This document shows positions 36,303 to 48,439 of a DNA stretch of 64,000 nucleotides, one piece after another. The notes under the pieces are model-generated. The model did no database searches, was not told the origin of the DNA, and saw nothing but the letters and a program-made list of their open reading frames with translations. The translations under genes were made by a program, and so were the position numbers. Position 1 is the first letter of the stretch; every line of letters begins with the position of its first letter. The stretch is from Fasciola hepatica (lineage: Eukaryota > Platyhelminthes > Trematoda > Plagiorchiida > Fasciolidae): positions 28,972,501 to 29,036,500 of the forward strand of contig CANUEZ040000047.1 of assembly GCA_948099385.1 (NCBI GenBank), given 5' to 3'.

Positions 36303-37124
36303 AGTTATGAAGTGCTGGATTCAGCTTTATCACTCGGTCAAATTGGGATGGAGGCTAGTCATCTTCGTTTGTTCTGGTGGAACACAAAGTAGGTGCAAGT
36401 ATTACGTGCAAGGACATTCGCGCATGTAGTGTAGCTTGTGACACTTCGTGTTACATATTAATTAGCCCCAGAACGCCGAGATTCTAATCGCACATCGGAC
36501 CGCAGTAAAAATAGAATACGATTTCAAGCAGCATATCGATGAATTAAAACTGGCTCCTCGTTTACATTCCATTCCCGGCAAACCTGCTTGACTTCATTAG
36601 TCCTCTGTCAACTTCATCGGCCATCTAATGGAAGATTTTTTGATTTTGTGAAGTTAGATAACCATCCAGAGGTATCTTTTGTCCTAAATTAATGTTTTCC
36701 AAACGAGGGACATTTCACCTATTGCGGCTAACCTTGCAGCAAATACCACAATTTGATTTACCCTGAAAAGACTGAAACATTTGTATTTAAATGGCGCTAA
36801 ATGCAATCGGTTGTAGTGAACAGCGAATTATTGTCGATTGCTAAATGACATCATCTCGTTCTTCCACTCAACCGTATCGGTAACAGTACCTTTTAATAGA
36901 AATACAGGAAATACATTTGATATTTTTGTCTAGCTGACTGTCCTTTAGACACCACCTTTCAAGCACAAACCTCATGTCATCTGACCTGACTTGGTGGGAG
37001 GCATTCGGTTGGAGTTGACGGGGCAGGTATCGTGTTTGCTTTCGAAGCTGTCGGGCATATCTGGCCGTCATAGAGGTCGACATCTGAACAAGCTTACCTT
37101 GGCAATTCGGATCAACCCAGACGG
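36303..37124. other. stretch with no recognisable gene
   Basis: No motif-bearing open frame. The 114-residue frame at 36868-37212 (-) runs through the SINE promoter and is not supported. Confidence 0.4.
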
Positions 37125-37330
37125 GAGCGAGGTGGCGCAGGAGTAACACGTATGCATTCGAGGTGAAAGGGGCCGAGTTCAAACCCTGGGTATGGCCGAG
37201 GATATGCACCACTGGTGAGCCTTAACAAGAGTGAAGCTTAGGTCTGGTGCTTCCGAGTACAGGTTGGTCAGATCACCAGGAGTTTGTGCGGAAGCGTGGA
37301 GCGCAAAGGACAGTCAGCTAAACAAAGATT
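37125..37330 (+). repeat. tRNA-derived SINE
   Basis: A Pol III type 2 promoter is visible: A box GGTGGCGCAGGAGTAAC at about 37131-37147 and B box GAGTTCAAACC at 37175-37185, about 30 bp apart as in a tRNA. The following sequence does not close a tRNA acceptor stem, so this is a tRNA-derived SINE head with an unrelated body rather than a tRNA gene. The 3' end is uncertain. Confidence 0.65.
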
Positions 37331-37909
37331 CATCAGTCCCACACACTACTCGCAAGCAATAGCGTGATATATTTCATGTTGACACGGATCGGGAGTAAAA
37401 AGACATTATCGAACAAGCTACTGCCCGAACCCATTCATCTCAGTATGTACGTGGTAAAGATTACTAAGCCTGCCTATACACCGCTAAATCAGCCACGGAC
37501 AAAGCAGCTTCAACGATGCAGATCAGATACGATACAATTGGTCCACAGTATTTTACCATGTCCTGTATTACAGTCCTCATTGAAATAACCAGCTAGTTCA
37601 TCGGTACCTATCCATAGACTTTGAGCTACACATAATCGGTTAGCGTATGGTGCACCTGTATGTTCTTCATAACCCCTCAGATAGTCGGTCGAAACACTTG
37701 GAGAATGATTGAAATAGATGAATTGAACTGTATTTGCTATGATATTCGCTCGTTTATCGTCCTACAGTTGCAACCGCCCTGATTAAATGGAGAAGGCTTG
37801 GGTATTCCATTATCCTCAGCTAGATAAGAATGCATATCAGTGCTATTTCAGTCTATCGATCAAAGTGAATGACAATGAACAGGGGTTATCTTAGTGCTTC
37901 CAAATAATC
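37331..37909. other. stretch with no recognisable gene
   Basis: Short open frames only; no motif or second copy found. Confidence 0.4.
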
Positions 37910-38140
37910 TTTTCACTTTACTGACCGTCTCTACTCAGCCCTAGGTTTTCGTCCCTCTGTTACGCAGCCTACTCAGTGCACATGCTGTGTTAGAGAAGTG
38001 AACGAACAGCCGTTGGATTCATCCGTCACAGCAGCCGTTCTCAGCTCAGCCATGGTAATGGTCAACATGAGTGACGTGCGACCCGGACCACTGCATTATT
38101 ACGTCATAATATATGGACAGTTACCAATACCTCTGTGTGT
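37910..38140. repeat. dispersed repeat R, copy 1
   Basis: Same-strand match to 41600-41830. Shared blocks: TTACGCAG-C-ACTCAGTGCACA, GTGTTAGAGA / GTGTCATAGA, CAGCCGTTCTCAGCTCAGC, GGTCA-A, CCACTGCA and a closing ACA(G)TTACCA. Class unknown; about 75 per cent alike by eye. Confidence 0.65.
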
Positions 38141-40084
38141 GCACATGAACACTCAATAGAAACCCGGTTCATGCAACATGTTATGGAGCCAGTGATTACC
38201 AACACCAAATCCTCATGAATATATCGGACAGTTGGAAAATTGGATAGGTCACAAAAGTGACAGGAAGATACCTCAAGTACAGTTTTCGCAACTGTCTTTG
38301 TGTGTGTATGCGTGTGTTTGTCCACTAGCATATTGCACACACGGGGCTGATAGACTCTACGAGGTCCGGCACACTGAGTAGTGTTCAGTGTCAGGTTCAT
38401 GTTTGTGACAATGATGGTTAGGTGATGTATTAGGCAGCATTGACTGATCTCTCAGATGAAAAAATCACTTTATTTGATCGTTGCATATGAAGTCCACCAG
38501 TGCCTGTATTGTACCGATTATCACCTTCGTATACCATGACCATATTGACCTCAGCTTACGGTAAACGTGAGGAAGAATTTCACTCCTGAGTGCACACACA
38601 TGCGAAGTCCGTATCCTGATTAGGTAAACTGGGTTAGTCCAATAGATCGTCGTCACCAGCCGGTTGACTGTTCCCGATCAAGACTGCCCGAAAAGAAACG
38701 ATCTGCCTAAACACTGTGAATGAGACATAAACTGGAAAGACTGAAAAAAGAGAAAATTACAAGTGAACAATTACGTGCTTTATAGAAGTGCTAAAATTTT
38801 GACAACCTATTGCCCTCATCAAAACGTGAATCTGTGTATGATTAATAACCACTTTCTATTATTTTTCAACTGTAGTCACTCAAAGGTATTTGGACGGGAG
38901 AATTGCTGTGGGTGTAATTTGCTGAATGAACAGTTAATGAACTTTATTGGTGATTTCCTACCTGGTAAAAAGCGCGGCTTTTTCGATGAGGCCCATCACC
39001 GTAGTTCAGCACTTGACCATTTGAAATTGATGGGCAGTGTAACTTCGACTGAATTGGTCGGACTGAACTAGTTTAGAATATCCAACCATAAAACGTCTGA
39101 CGAAGACAGCCAAATTGTTATCCAGTTTCCTCAGAAAAGAGATCATATGAAGTGTCTTGCCCGGATTCTAGGAATATAGAACAAAACATGTCGGGCTATA
39201 GCGAAATGTCGAATTGATTTGCCAAAGGCGCTCGAAAGAATCCCAATTGAGAATCACCGACATCAGACGCTTCATACCATCAGTGGTTCTGTTCGGAGTA
39301 GGAGAAAGATTAACCGGTCTTTTTAAAAATCACCATAACCTAATTATCCCTAATAATACTTACCACTTTCTTCGTTTTCAACTTCATAGCTTCAGGACAT
39401 CTGGAAAAACCACCTATCAGTACTTGACAGATGGGTAAAGTTTCTTGAATGAAATTACTGAAATCAAACTCAAATTACTCATTGAACCAGTAGTCCGGTT
39501 GTTGATATTGACTTGGTTAATTGATTAAAGCGCGATCCAAGCGGAGCGTCTATAGTGGGTGTCCAGCTGAGAGAAGATGTGGTTCACATAGCATGTTACG
39601 GTGATATTCAGACGGTCGTAAGTGCCGGGAAAGGATGATGAAGATTACATTTTTTCTAACTTGTGTTCTGACAATATTCTCAATTAGCCTACTCGTGAGT
39701 AGCGTGAACAAGCTTCTTGGACCTGTGTCATTCTTGACCTGATTTCTCCATTTCTATTGCACTGACATAGATCCCAATTAGGTTTTATGGTTGTAGAATA
39801 TTGTTGTCGAGGTTACGGTTTCGTCTGCATTTTCCGCTTAGGTATTCACCACATACAAACAGACTACAAGAGTTGTTGTCCTAAAACGTCGCTACAACGT
39901 GTTAGTTAGCGTACATATAAAATTAAGCATTTCTACTTTATTGCTCCTCGTGTATGGGCACACGATATACTTATCAGACACCCGTATGCATCTGATTCAA
40001 CAATGTCTGTGGTTTGGTCCGCTGAGATTGTTTTCAGCTTTGTTAAAGGGCTTACATATTCCTTGACAAATTTCAACTTCTCAC
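38141..40084. other. stretch with no recognised gene; one weak exon candidate
   Basis: A frame from an acceptor at about 38873 (TTTTTCAACTGTAG) to 39071 (+) reads KVFGRENCCGCNLLNEQ and ends TSTELVGLN. It has no homologue I recognise. The rest shows nothing. Confidence 0.25.
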
Positions 40085-40275
40085 CGGGCGGTGGTGTAGG
40101 AGGTAACAAAGGCTCAGATTTGAGTAAGCAAATTTCATGAGTCTCTTCTTGGACGACTGGGTTTTCATTTCGTTTGTGCGTCTGGTTGCATCGGCCTCCA
40201 GTCCTAATTGCTGAATCTTCAGATTGGCCAGTGGCTATTCGTGTTGCAGCTTTGTTGAGAAAGCTGAGCCACTCA
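40085..40275 (-). CDS. candidate host exon, unknown protein
   Basis: An internal-exon-like segment of 191 bp inside a minus-strand open frame (39933-40313). It has a pyrimidine-rich acceptor ending CATTCAG at 40276 and a good donor, CCCG followed by GTGAGAAG, at 40085/40084. The reading EWLSFLNKAATRIATGQSED ... ETHEICLLKSEPLLPPTPPP is polar, has a proline-rich end and contains none of the retroelement motifs. I do not recognise a domain. It is offered as a candidate because both splice sites bound an open frame, which few other non-repeat segments here do. Confidence 0.3.
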
Positions 40276-40527
40276 CTGAATGCGGTTTTTAGCAAAAAAA
40301 GGCAAATCATCATTTCATTAGCAGACTTTGGATGGAACTGACTATATTTCAGACTAATTATGGTTACCGGATAAATGTTGAAACTATCCTGGTTACTTGA
40401 GCTTACAAACTAGGAAAAACCTAGTCTCACTAGATTTAAGCACGATATGGGCTGTACTCGACTACGGACAACAGAAAAAATTCTAATAGAATAAATGTGT
40501 TCGTCATAATTTCATGGTCCTACAGAA

Positions 40528-41599
<1,072 letters not shown>

Positions 41600-41830
41600 C
41601 GTTTTCCACTTCATTGGATCGGCCCCAGGCTTAACATCTCAGTTACGCAGTCAACTCAGTGCACAATATGTGTCATAGAGATGCGAACGGACAACAGTTT
41701 AGTTTATCTGTCATAACAGCCGTTCTCAGCTCAGCTGCGATAAGGGTCATAATAGCGATTGTAAGTCATGAATGATCAAGGCCACTGCACTTTACCAGCA
41801 GAATATGTGCACATTTACCACTGTTTTTTT
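41600..41830. repeat. dispersed repeat R, copy 2
   Basis: Second copy of the repeat at 37910-38140, same strand, with the CAGCCGTTCTCAGCTCAGC block intact. Confidence 0.65.
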
Positions 41831-42432
41831 GTGTCTCCATGAAAATAGTAATAAATGTCTTAGGAATATAAAAAATGTCACTGTATTAGGGAATAGGACA
41901 AAGATAGAAGTCTGAAGAAGTTCCGGTCACGTGCTTCCATGGCACTCGACATTCAGAATGCTTCAGTGAATGAAGACAACTCAACCGCATTGTTGTTATT
42001 ATAATAGAACACCAAAAAACGGTGGGCTTGAAACCAGCACATTCCTACTGAACAACAGTTCAAGCTACATGCAGATAATATGAATGGTTCACGAAGCACC
42101 AAGTGTATCATTAGGGAGAATTTTAGGTAAATTCCTGTGAACCATGGTGATGAATGTTGAATCCAAGTAAGCCATGTAATATTTCAGCCCATCCAAAAAC
42201 CGCCCGATGCGTCTACCGAGTGATCACATCCAGAAACCAAACGGAAATTCAAATGTCACCGAAATTATTGTGTCAGAAACGAGATCGGTGCGCGATGTAA
42301 AATTTTAATATTCAATGACACAACATAGTCGAAATCGTAAGTAGGTTGTCAACTTTTCAGTCAGCGCGGGTACCCTTCCTCAAGACTGGCTTTACGTACG
42401 AATGACACTGGAAAGACGGCTTACAGCAATCC

Positions 42433-42435
<3 letters not shown>

Positions 42436-42524
<89 letters not shown>
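42436..42524. repeat. (TA)n microsatellite, about 89 bp
   Basis: Perfect TA tract immediately next to the truncated 3' side of the CR1-like fragment at 42540. Confidence 0.98.
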
Positions 42525-42528
<4 letters not shown>

Positions 42529-42539
42529 AAGTATTATCC

Positions 42540-43060
42540 CCCCCCGCATGCATCAAGGAACACTAGCTGTGCTTGCTCAAATCGCATCTTGCCGAACTTA
42601 CCTCTTCCAACCCAGCTGAAAGCGACGCTGTAATTGGAGATGAGCATGGTGATAGTTTTGCTTTTCTTGTCTAGGTATTGCAAACGTTAATGGGTCAAAT
42701 AGGTAAAAGCATTTACAATGGAATACAAACAGAGATATACGAACTGGGTAGGATCAAATGAGTTTAGTTACAGTGTGTTCCTTTGCAGCTAAATTTTCTC
42801 GAATATATTTAGAACAGCAAATGTGCAAGCTATAGGCTGGACCTTTTTTGGTATCGGTATAATCGGAACCACTCTCTCGCATTCGAGGATGTTGTTCTGG
42901 CTCAGGCACTGGTTGAATAACCCAGATAAACCTTGGGATAAGGTATGTGCATATTCTTTCAATACAATTGGAGATATGCCATCAGGTCCATCAGATTTCT
43001 TAGAGTTCAAGTAAATCAACTGTAGATCGAAAAAGTTACTTCTACAATTGTGTGATCACA
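42540..43060 (-). pseudogene. CR1-like non-LTR retrotransposon RT fragment, copy C
   Basis: Minus frame 42789-43019 begins YLNSKKSDGPDGISPIVLKE (RT N-terminal signature) and continues LSQGLSGLFNQCLSQNNILE and VVPIIPIPKK (normally W..A.I.PIPKK). Below a frameshift come SFDPTQFVYLCLYSIVNAF (normally DPTQFAYR..RS..DA), TYLTH, and TMLISNYSVAFSW, which is motif A without its catalytic Asp. The fragment stops at the (TA)n tract. It is the same family as 24780-25560, slightly better preserved. Confidence 0.85.
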
Positions 43061-44259
43061 AATCCCAATAGACGGGCAAAGCCTTAAGCGGAACAAACTT
43101 TTTTATTCACTAAGTTTAAATCTCATTTTACTTTCATTCTGGTACAAAATTTCACGTTGTTCAATAAGCACCACGTGTTATAGAGCTAACATTTATTCTG
43201 TTGAAACCTCCACACACTATACACAGTACAACATAAGTATATTTCATTAGAGTTGTAGTGAACTCAATAACCGGATATGAAGGAGTGATATAGATGTTTG
43301 AAAGAGTGATAGACCTGTGAATACTCCGAAATTTAATCTTGCATTAGTTCATAGATGCACCCATATGGGAGGTACAGTGTAAAAGTGGTTCCTGCACTGA
43401 CTTTCACCAACCTTCTCTAACGTATGTGATAACCCCACCAGCTCGATACCGTACGGAATATGACGATCGGCGAGATAACCATTGAACGTCATCAATACTG
43501 TTGTACCAGTCTATGTTTATGAAATTATTACACATTATTGCGTCTACCGTTTATTCTGTGATTCATGGTAATAATGTACAAAACAAGTTCAGACGGATTA
43601 TTAGAAGAAAAGCGTGAAGGGAAAGTGAAGAATCCCCGCTCAGGCTGGCACATTCGTCTCCAACAATCTAATATTGGAAAACTCCGGTTCCCGTGATCTA
43701 AACGGAGAATAGTCGTTATTTTTGGGGTAGATCAAACAGATGATGGAATAAATGAAATTGCAGAAACTATTCAGTTGCGTGGGTCTTGGCTGCACGAGTT
43801 TACACTAGATGGAACTATACAATAGGATATTTTCCATCCGTATCAAACCCATCGGCCCACTTATGTCCTCGGTCGTGGAAAAGCTGTCGTCACTTATGTT
43901 AAGAGCAACTAGACAAAATCAGCTTATCCGTTTTTCACATACTCAACTGAAAAGTTCAACTGCATATCCTGGAATACAAGCCACATTTTTGAGTAGATTT
44001 TGCCCGATACTCATCGGGAATATTTATTTGGCACCTAGCACATCAATATGCGAAGTGCACAAATTTTCTCATTTTCTATCTACCTCAATTACTGCACGAA
44101 TGAGCGAATCCGTTTGCACATCTGTCGATGATTTTACCAAGCCTGAAGTTACATTCCTCACCCTGCTTGGCCTGATAAATTTCGTGCTTATCTTTACCGG
44201 AATTAGGAAGTAAGTGGACCTGATCTTCAAAAAAGACCACAACTGTTTAATGTTCAAAA
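43061..44259. other. stretch with no recognisable gene
   Basis: A 134-residue frame at 43809-44213 (+) overlaps a minus frame and shows no motif. It may be the decayed 5' part of the CR1-like RT that starts to be readable at 44.26 kb. Confidence 0.35.
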
Positions 44260-44960
44260 ATGTGCACCCCTGAGAAGAGTTCATATCTGAGTCTTGAAAT
44301 AAGGTACGACAGTGCACAGTAAGACCGATAGCAGTGTTCTTCAAACAGCTGTTCTTTCTCTATACCAAGTCACCACTTACATTACAGACTTGATCGTAAC
44401 ACATTCAGCTCCTCTACTCAAGTATGCTGATGACATTGTTTCCGGTACATCTGCCTCTCAGAAGTCCAATTTAAATGAGTTTAACAAAATTCTGGTACGT
44501 ATCTGAATTTTTCTGAATAGTTTGGTCTTTTGGTTAACAGTACCAGATGTCAACAGTGCATTTTTTCAATTTTCGATTGCGTTTTTTAGAAGATAGCGCC
44601 ACCGGTAAATCTACCTTTCTCCCACATGTGAACCATGTGAAGTATATCGGTGTAACTTTGCGTGAGAACTTGAAATGATCTTCACATGCAGAAATCACTT
44701 TATAAAAGTTACGTTTAATTCTCTTTCACATTTGTAAACTCTGACAGTTCAGTACGCCGTAGTCTATCATTTCTTCCTTCCTACACTAGTGCATATTTTT
44801 GATAATCCTATACTGTTATTCCGTATTTTTTTCCCCGTTTGATTAAAAAAGACTACATCACTCCCAGTCGAAGTCTGCGCATCATCAGTCTTGCTTCTCG
44901 TTTAGACTGGAGGGTGCGATAAACACACAATTTTATCCTTTTCACCGGTCGGAAAGAGTA
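44260..44960 (+). pseudogene. CR1-like non-LTR retrotransposon RT fragment, copy D
   Basis: Plus frame 44312-44506: VLQTAVLSLYQ (normally VLQGAVLSPYLF), TTYITDL, then LLKYADDIVSGTSASQ, the catalytic box with YADD intact. After it come NGLVF-like and YLSPTCEPCEVYRC stretches, a thumb with CRNHFIKVTFNSLSHL, and IFFPRLIKKDYITPSRSLRI, the conserved CR1 C-terminal block, each separated by stops. The motif order is right and the element is dead through stops and shifts. This is the only CR1-like copy here that keeps YADD. Confidence 0.8.
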
Positions 44961-45840
44961 TTGCTGACTGTTGACAAATATTGCATTGCCACTTGTCAAT
45001 CGGTTCGACGTTTCAAATTCTTCCTTCGGAATTTCCGCTGCACAGAATTTCTGTATTTCCGTTCACTTCTCGTATTTTGCAAACAGAGATGAAGTTTTAT
45101 CAGAATTGAAAACCTGTTTTGAAGAGTAAAATCATTCTTCGTTTTTTCTCGACAGCGGTAAAGCACCTTGAAATAGTGCCCGAGCTTGAGTTCGTTTGTT
45201 GCCCATTCGCAGAGGAATAGGCACGTCTGGGCAACTTGACTGGGCCCCACTGTTTGTGCAATGTTCTCTCTATCTGCACTGTCTGTGTGGATGAATGTAC
45301 TTTGGCCATTTTACTGTGATCAAACAACTTTCTAATAGCCGAGTTATTACATTCGTTCGTCATCAAACTTGTGTCTGTTCACTCGGACAATTACTTTTAT
45401 TTCGGCCGTTGATTGGTCCACATAATTTTTACATATAACGAATTTCTCTGTGAACCACCCGACTTACTCCTGCATTGCCGTCTCGAGCTTGTCCTATTCC
45501 CCTTTGCTTGGGCTTCTTAAAGCCTTTTTGAGCTCTCTTGATTCTGTGGTCGATTTTCTCGCAATTTGAGGAATATTATAACTATCGTTTGATACTTTGT
45601 TCTACGGTGCACGTAGTGAAGCTGTTATGATCCAAAAGATGTGCCTCATAAATAATTTGTCCATGGTTTTACATATTTGTGATTGGTGTAGTTCAGGCTG
45701 TTCGGTGCCATGATGTTCTGCTTGCTGAGCTTGGCGTTTAGATCGTATAAGTTTCATCACCAGTGGAGATGACACAGTCGAGGTAAGTGCGTGTGCCCGG
45801 TCTGCACTGATATTTTTCATTTATAGGTTTGTCATTAGTC
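44961..45840. other. stretch with no recognised gene
   Basis: Probably decayed retroelement tails. Minus frame 45602-45820 directly follows the PLE endonuclease remnant and may be its C-terminus, but no motif proves it. Confidence 0.35.
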
Positions 45841-46311
45841 CTAAACTTGAGCCTCGTAGACGACCTTCTGCCCAAAGCTCGACGTTTGTTTTCCGCGTGG
45901 CCTTGTATTGAGCAGACTGTTGGCAGCCATATTGGTGTTAACCTGATATAAGTGTAGAATCCTGTTGGTGCGTTTACTCAGCCTTTGTGTTCTTGAAGTT
46001 TTACGCTTCTTTGCATTTTGTAGATCGAACACGAGCAACCCCCAAGGAACACACTGATCCTTTGATGCTCTAACCGTGCTTCGTTCTCTCCTTCTTTCCA
46101 CTTTTAATATTCGAATTCGCGATAATTCTGTTCCGAAGAGGTGGTATTTGTCGCAGTCCATACACTTGTCCTGGGATATACTGTTTCTTCTTTTTTCAGG
46201 TTTGAGTTGATCTTTAGGTTTCAGCAGGAGTCTTCTCATGATTTTTAGTTCGTCTATGAGCAACTGTGTTACCTTGCGATCGAACGAATCTCTCAGGTAT
46301 TTCGGAAACAT
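45841..46311 (-). pseudogene. Penelope-type GIY-YIG endonuclease remnant, second lineage (PLE copy 4)
   Basis: A 156-residue minus frame without the usual RT. It shows LLKPKDQLKPEKRRNSI, then CMDCDKYHLFGTELSRIRI (normally C.DC..YYVGET.R.LR.R), a basic stretch matching the EHRRAVRR region, then LVFDLQNAKK (normally H.FD...A.V). The Cys pair before the GIY-YIG core is the type seen in PLEs with a linker zinc-finger. Its sequence differs clearly from PLE copies 1 and 2, so it is another lineage. The Tyr of the YVG box is lost (HLFG). Downstream stop at 45841. It could also come from another GIY-YIG retroelement; PLE is the best fit. Confidence 0.6.
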
Positions 46312-46791
46312 CTGAGATTTATATGGAAAAGTGACCCTCCTGTGTGGTTATGTTCCTTGATTTATTTTCCCATTCATCCCATACACGGTAGTTTTATAAA
46401 GTTTCTTGAATATCCGTTTCGCGTAGAACATCCTGAACATGTAGTTTATTTATGCTTTCGCAGTTCAAGCATTAAGTGAAGAAGACCACTACCAAGAGCG
46501 CACATGCACTTACGATATCACCTCGACTGATGATGAAACGTCTGTGATCTAAATGTCAAGCTCAGCGATCAGCCTATCATGGCAAACGAAATTCATTCTG
46601 GTGATTCGGTGAGCAATCGTACTGATCGGGTATATCGCTTACACCGGTTCTCCGTCGACTAGTTCTTCTAATCAAACAGTATAATTTGCAGCTGTTGCCA
46701 TTCGCTACATTGACTGGACAAAATAATGCAAACCTCAACAGTGCAGTCTCCAAGGATGGGAAATGAACTGTTTTTCATCTGTGTTATGTAG
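46312..46791. other. stretch with no recognisable gene
   Basis: May contain the decayed upstream part of the PLE-type endonuclease element. Nothing readable. Confidence 0.35.
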
Positions 46792-47000
46792 CCCAAGTGT
46801 GGATCGATAGGATAGTGTCATTCACATTAAAAGATGGGAAAGCAGATAGAGCATGCATACTGAACATGGTCAGGGAATTGGCTGAAATGATAACCCATGC
46901 AGGACCACACCTTTTTGACATAACAGTTAATAAGAAAACGAACGAACATTTTTGCTTGGCTTTTGGATATAATTTTCAAAATTCATATAATTCAATATGA
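46792..47000 (+). CDS. candidate host terminal exon, unknown protein
   Basis: An open frame that follows a strong acceptor (TGTTTTTCATCTGTGTTATGTAG ending 46791) and runs VWIDRIVSFTLKDGKADRAC, MVRELAEMITHAGPHLFDIT, then KTNEHFCLAFGYNF to a stop at 47000. The composition is normal for a globular protein and the frame holds none of the mobile-element motifs used elsewhere here. No polyadenylation signal is evident nearby and no domain is recognised, so this is a candidate only. Confidence 0.3.
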
Positions 47001-48439
47001 GACATCGATTTAGAGGTGAATTCCGTCGAGTGCATATTAATTTCTAATAGACTGTTCGAACGACGTATTATTCCTCATGGATTTAACAGTCTAAAGTTTT
47101 ACCACCCAGTATTGCTGAATACACGAACCAGCATAGATTTGTGACAGTGGAGTAAGCGGATCATGCTCTATTTCAAATCCTCGTGCTGTGCATATGTACA
47201 TCTGGGTAAATGTACACATAAGCAACAAATCGACTTCTGAAATTCATTTTGTAAAGAAATTGACTGAGTGCACAAGAAATTGGGACCAGAATATAGCTAG
47301 CAATGCTAATCGCGGTTACCATTTCGAGCCTCTATCCGTGTGATCTTTGCTGGCACTATTCCTCCGTACAAAATCTTTCCGTAAATACGATAAACTACGA
47401 TGACCAGAACTACGCAAATGCTGAACCGTTTGCTGACAATGAGGTGCAAATCTACAGTAAACAAATGCCAAACTGAATTGTACACCGAATGCTTGAAGTC
47501 TTTCTGCTATGGAAATCATTTTCGTAAATTGTTTACCGAAAGAAAAGTTGCCGATAATCAATGTACACCTTGTCGAGATTACGGACTTTCGCACTGATGA
47601 ATCACGGGGCACAATGCAGGTTATTGAAACTCAGTGGCGATTCGTTGGAATCCTTTCTAATTATCGCTAGCTTATTAAATCAAATTTGAGAATCTTCCTG
47701 ATGAGGTGTCACAAAATACAACCAGTGAAATTATAAGAGTCCTCCAAGTCAGCCTAGGCCATCCTAGAGGAAATCCAATCTCTCCAACGAGGAAATAAAA
47801 TATTGTTATTTTTAGGAGCTTCAACAAAATATACAACGAGAAAGTTCACAAAACCAATGCAAAATGATATTTATTGAACAGGACGACTAATTTCCACACG
47901 ACCCGAGTTTTGACTAATTCCGTCCACCACAACTCCACAGTACATTGTTTACCCTCTATTCTTCTTTCTAAAGTGGATGTCACAAAGGAACTTCGCATTA
48001 ACTGTGGTAGTTAAACCTGATGGTAGTTTCATCCGTTTTTCTGCTCATTGTTGAGATATTTCCAAGTTGACAGTTGTTGTCTTCGCTCCTCTCTATGTCT
48101 GAAATGTGAGTTGTTAACTCACAGAAATCCCTAGTTTATTACAATACAACACAATTTGTTATGGCCGTGACAGAACCCGTCGATGTGCCCGACTCGATCA
48201 GAAGTTTAGTGAGAATGCTAAGATTAAATGTTTTTAGATGGGAATGAGGACTGCGATGAGTTGACTGTTATAGTTCACCTCGGTTCAGTAGACGAATGTG
48301 ATTTGCTTGTTTCCATTTGTAGCAAAATTTCCAATGAATACATTTGAAGAACACAGTTTGGCGAATAAGCTTGTTTCCAAGCTTGTATGCTTATTCACTG
48401 GATTACTTGATTTCTGTCAGTGAAGGAGAATCAGCTGAA
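47001..48439. other. stretch with one weak gypsy-like frame
   Basis: Minus frame 47316-47612 contains FVYCRFAPHCQQTVQHL, which resembles the YYRRF.PHC..TVQ.L block after the gypsy RT; the rest of the frame is not convincing. Otherwise nothing is recognisable. Confidence 0.3.

Noticed and set aside
37125..37200. tRNA gene
   Set aside because: A and B boxes are present but the acceptor stem does not close and no clean anticodon arm is seen; a SINE explains it better.
46523..46545. CTGATGATGAAACG string resembling a hammerhead core
   Set aside because: Only one base separates the two core parts, so stem II cannot form.
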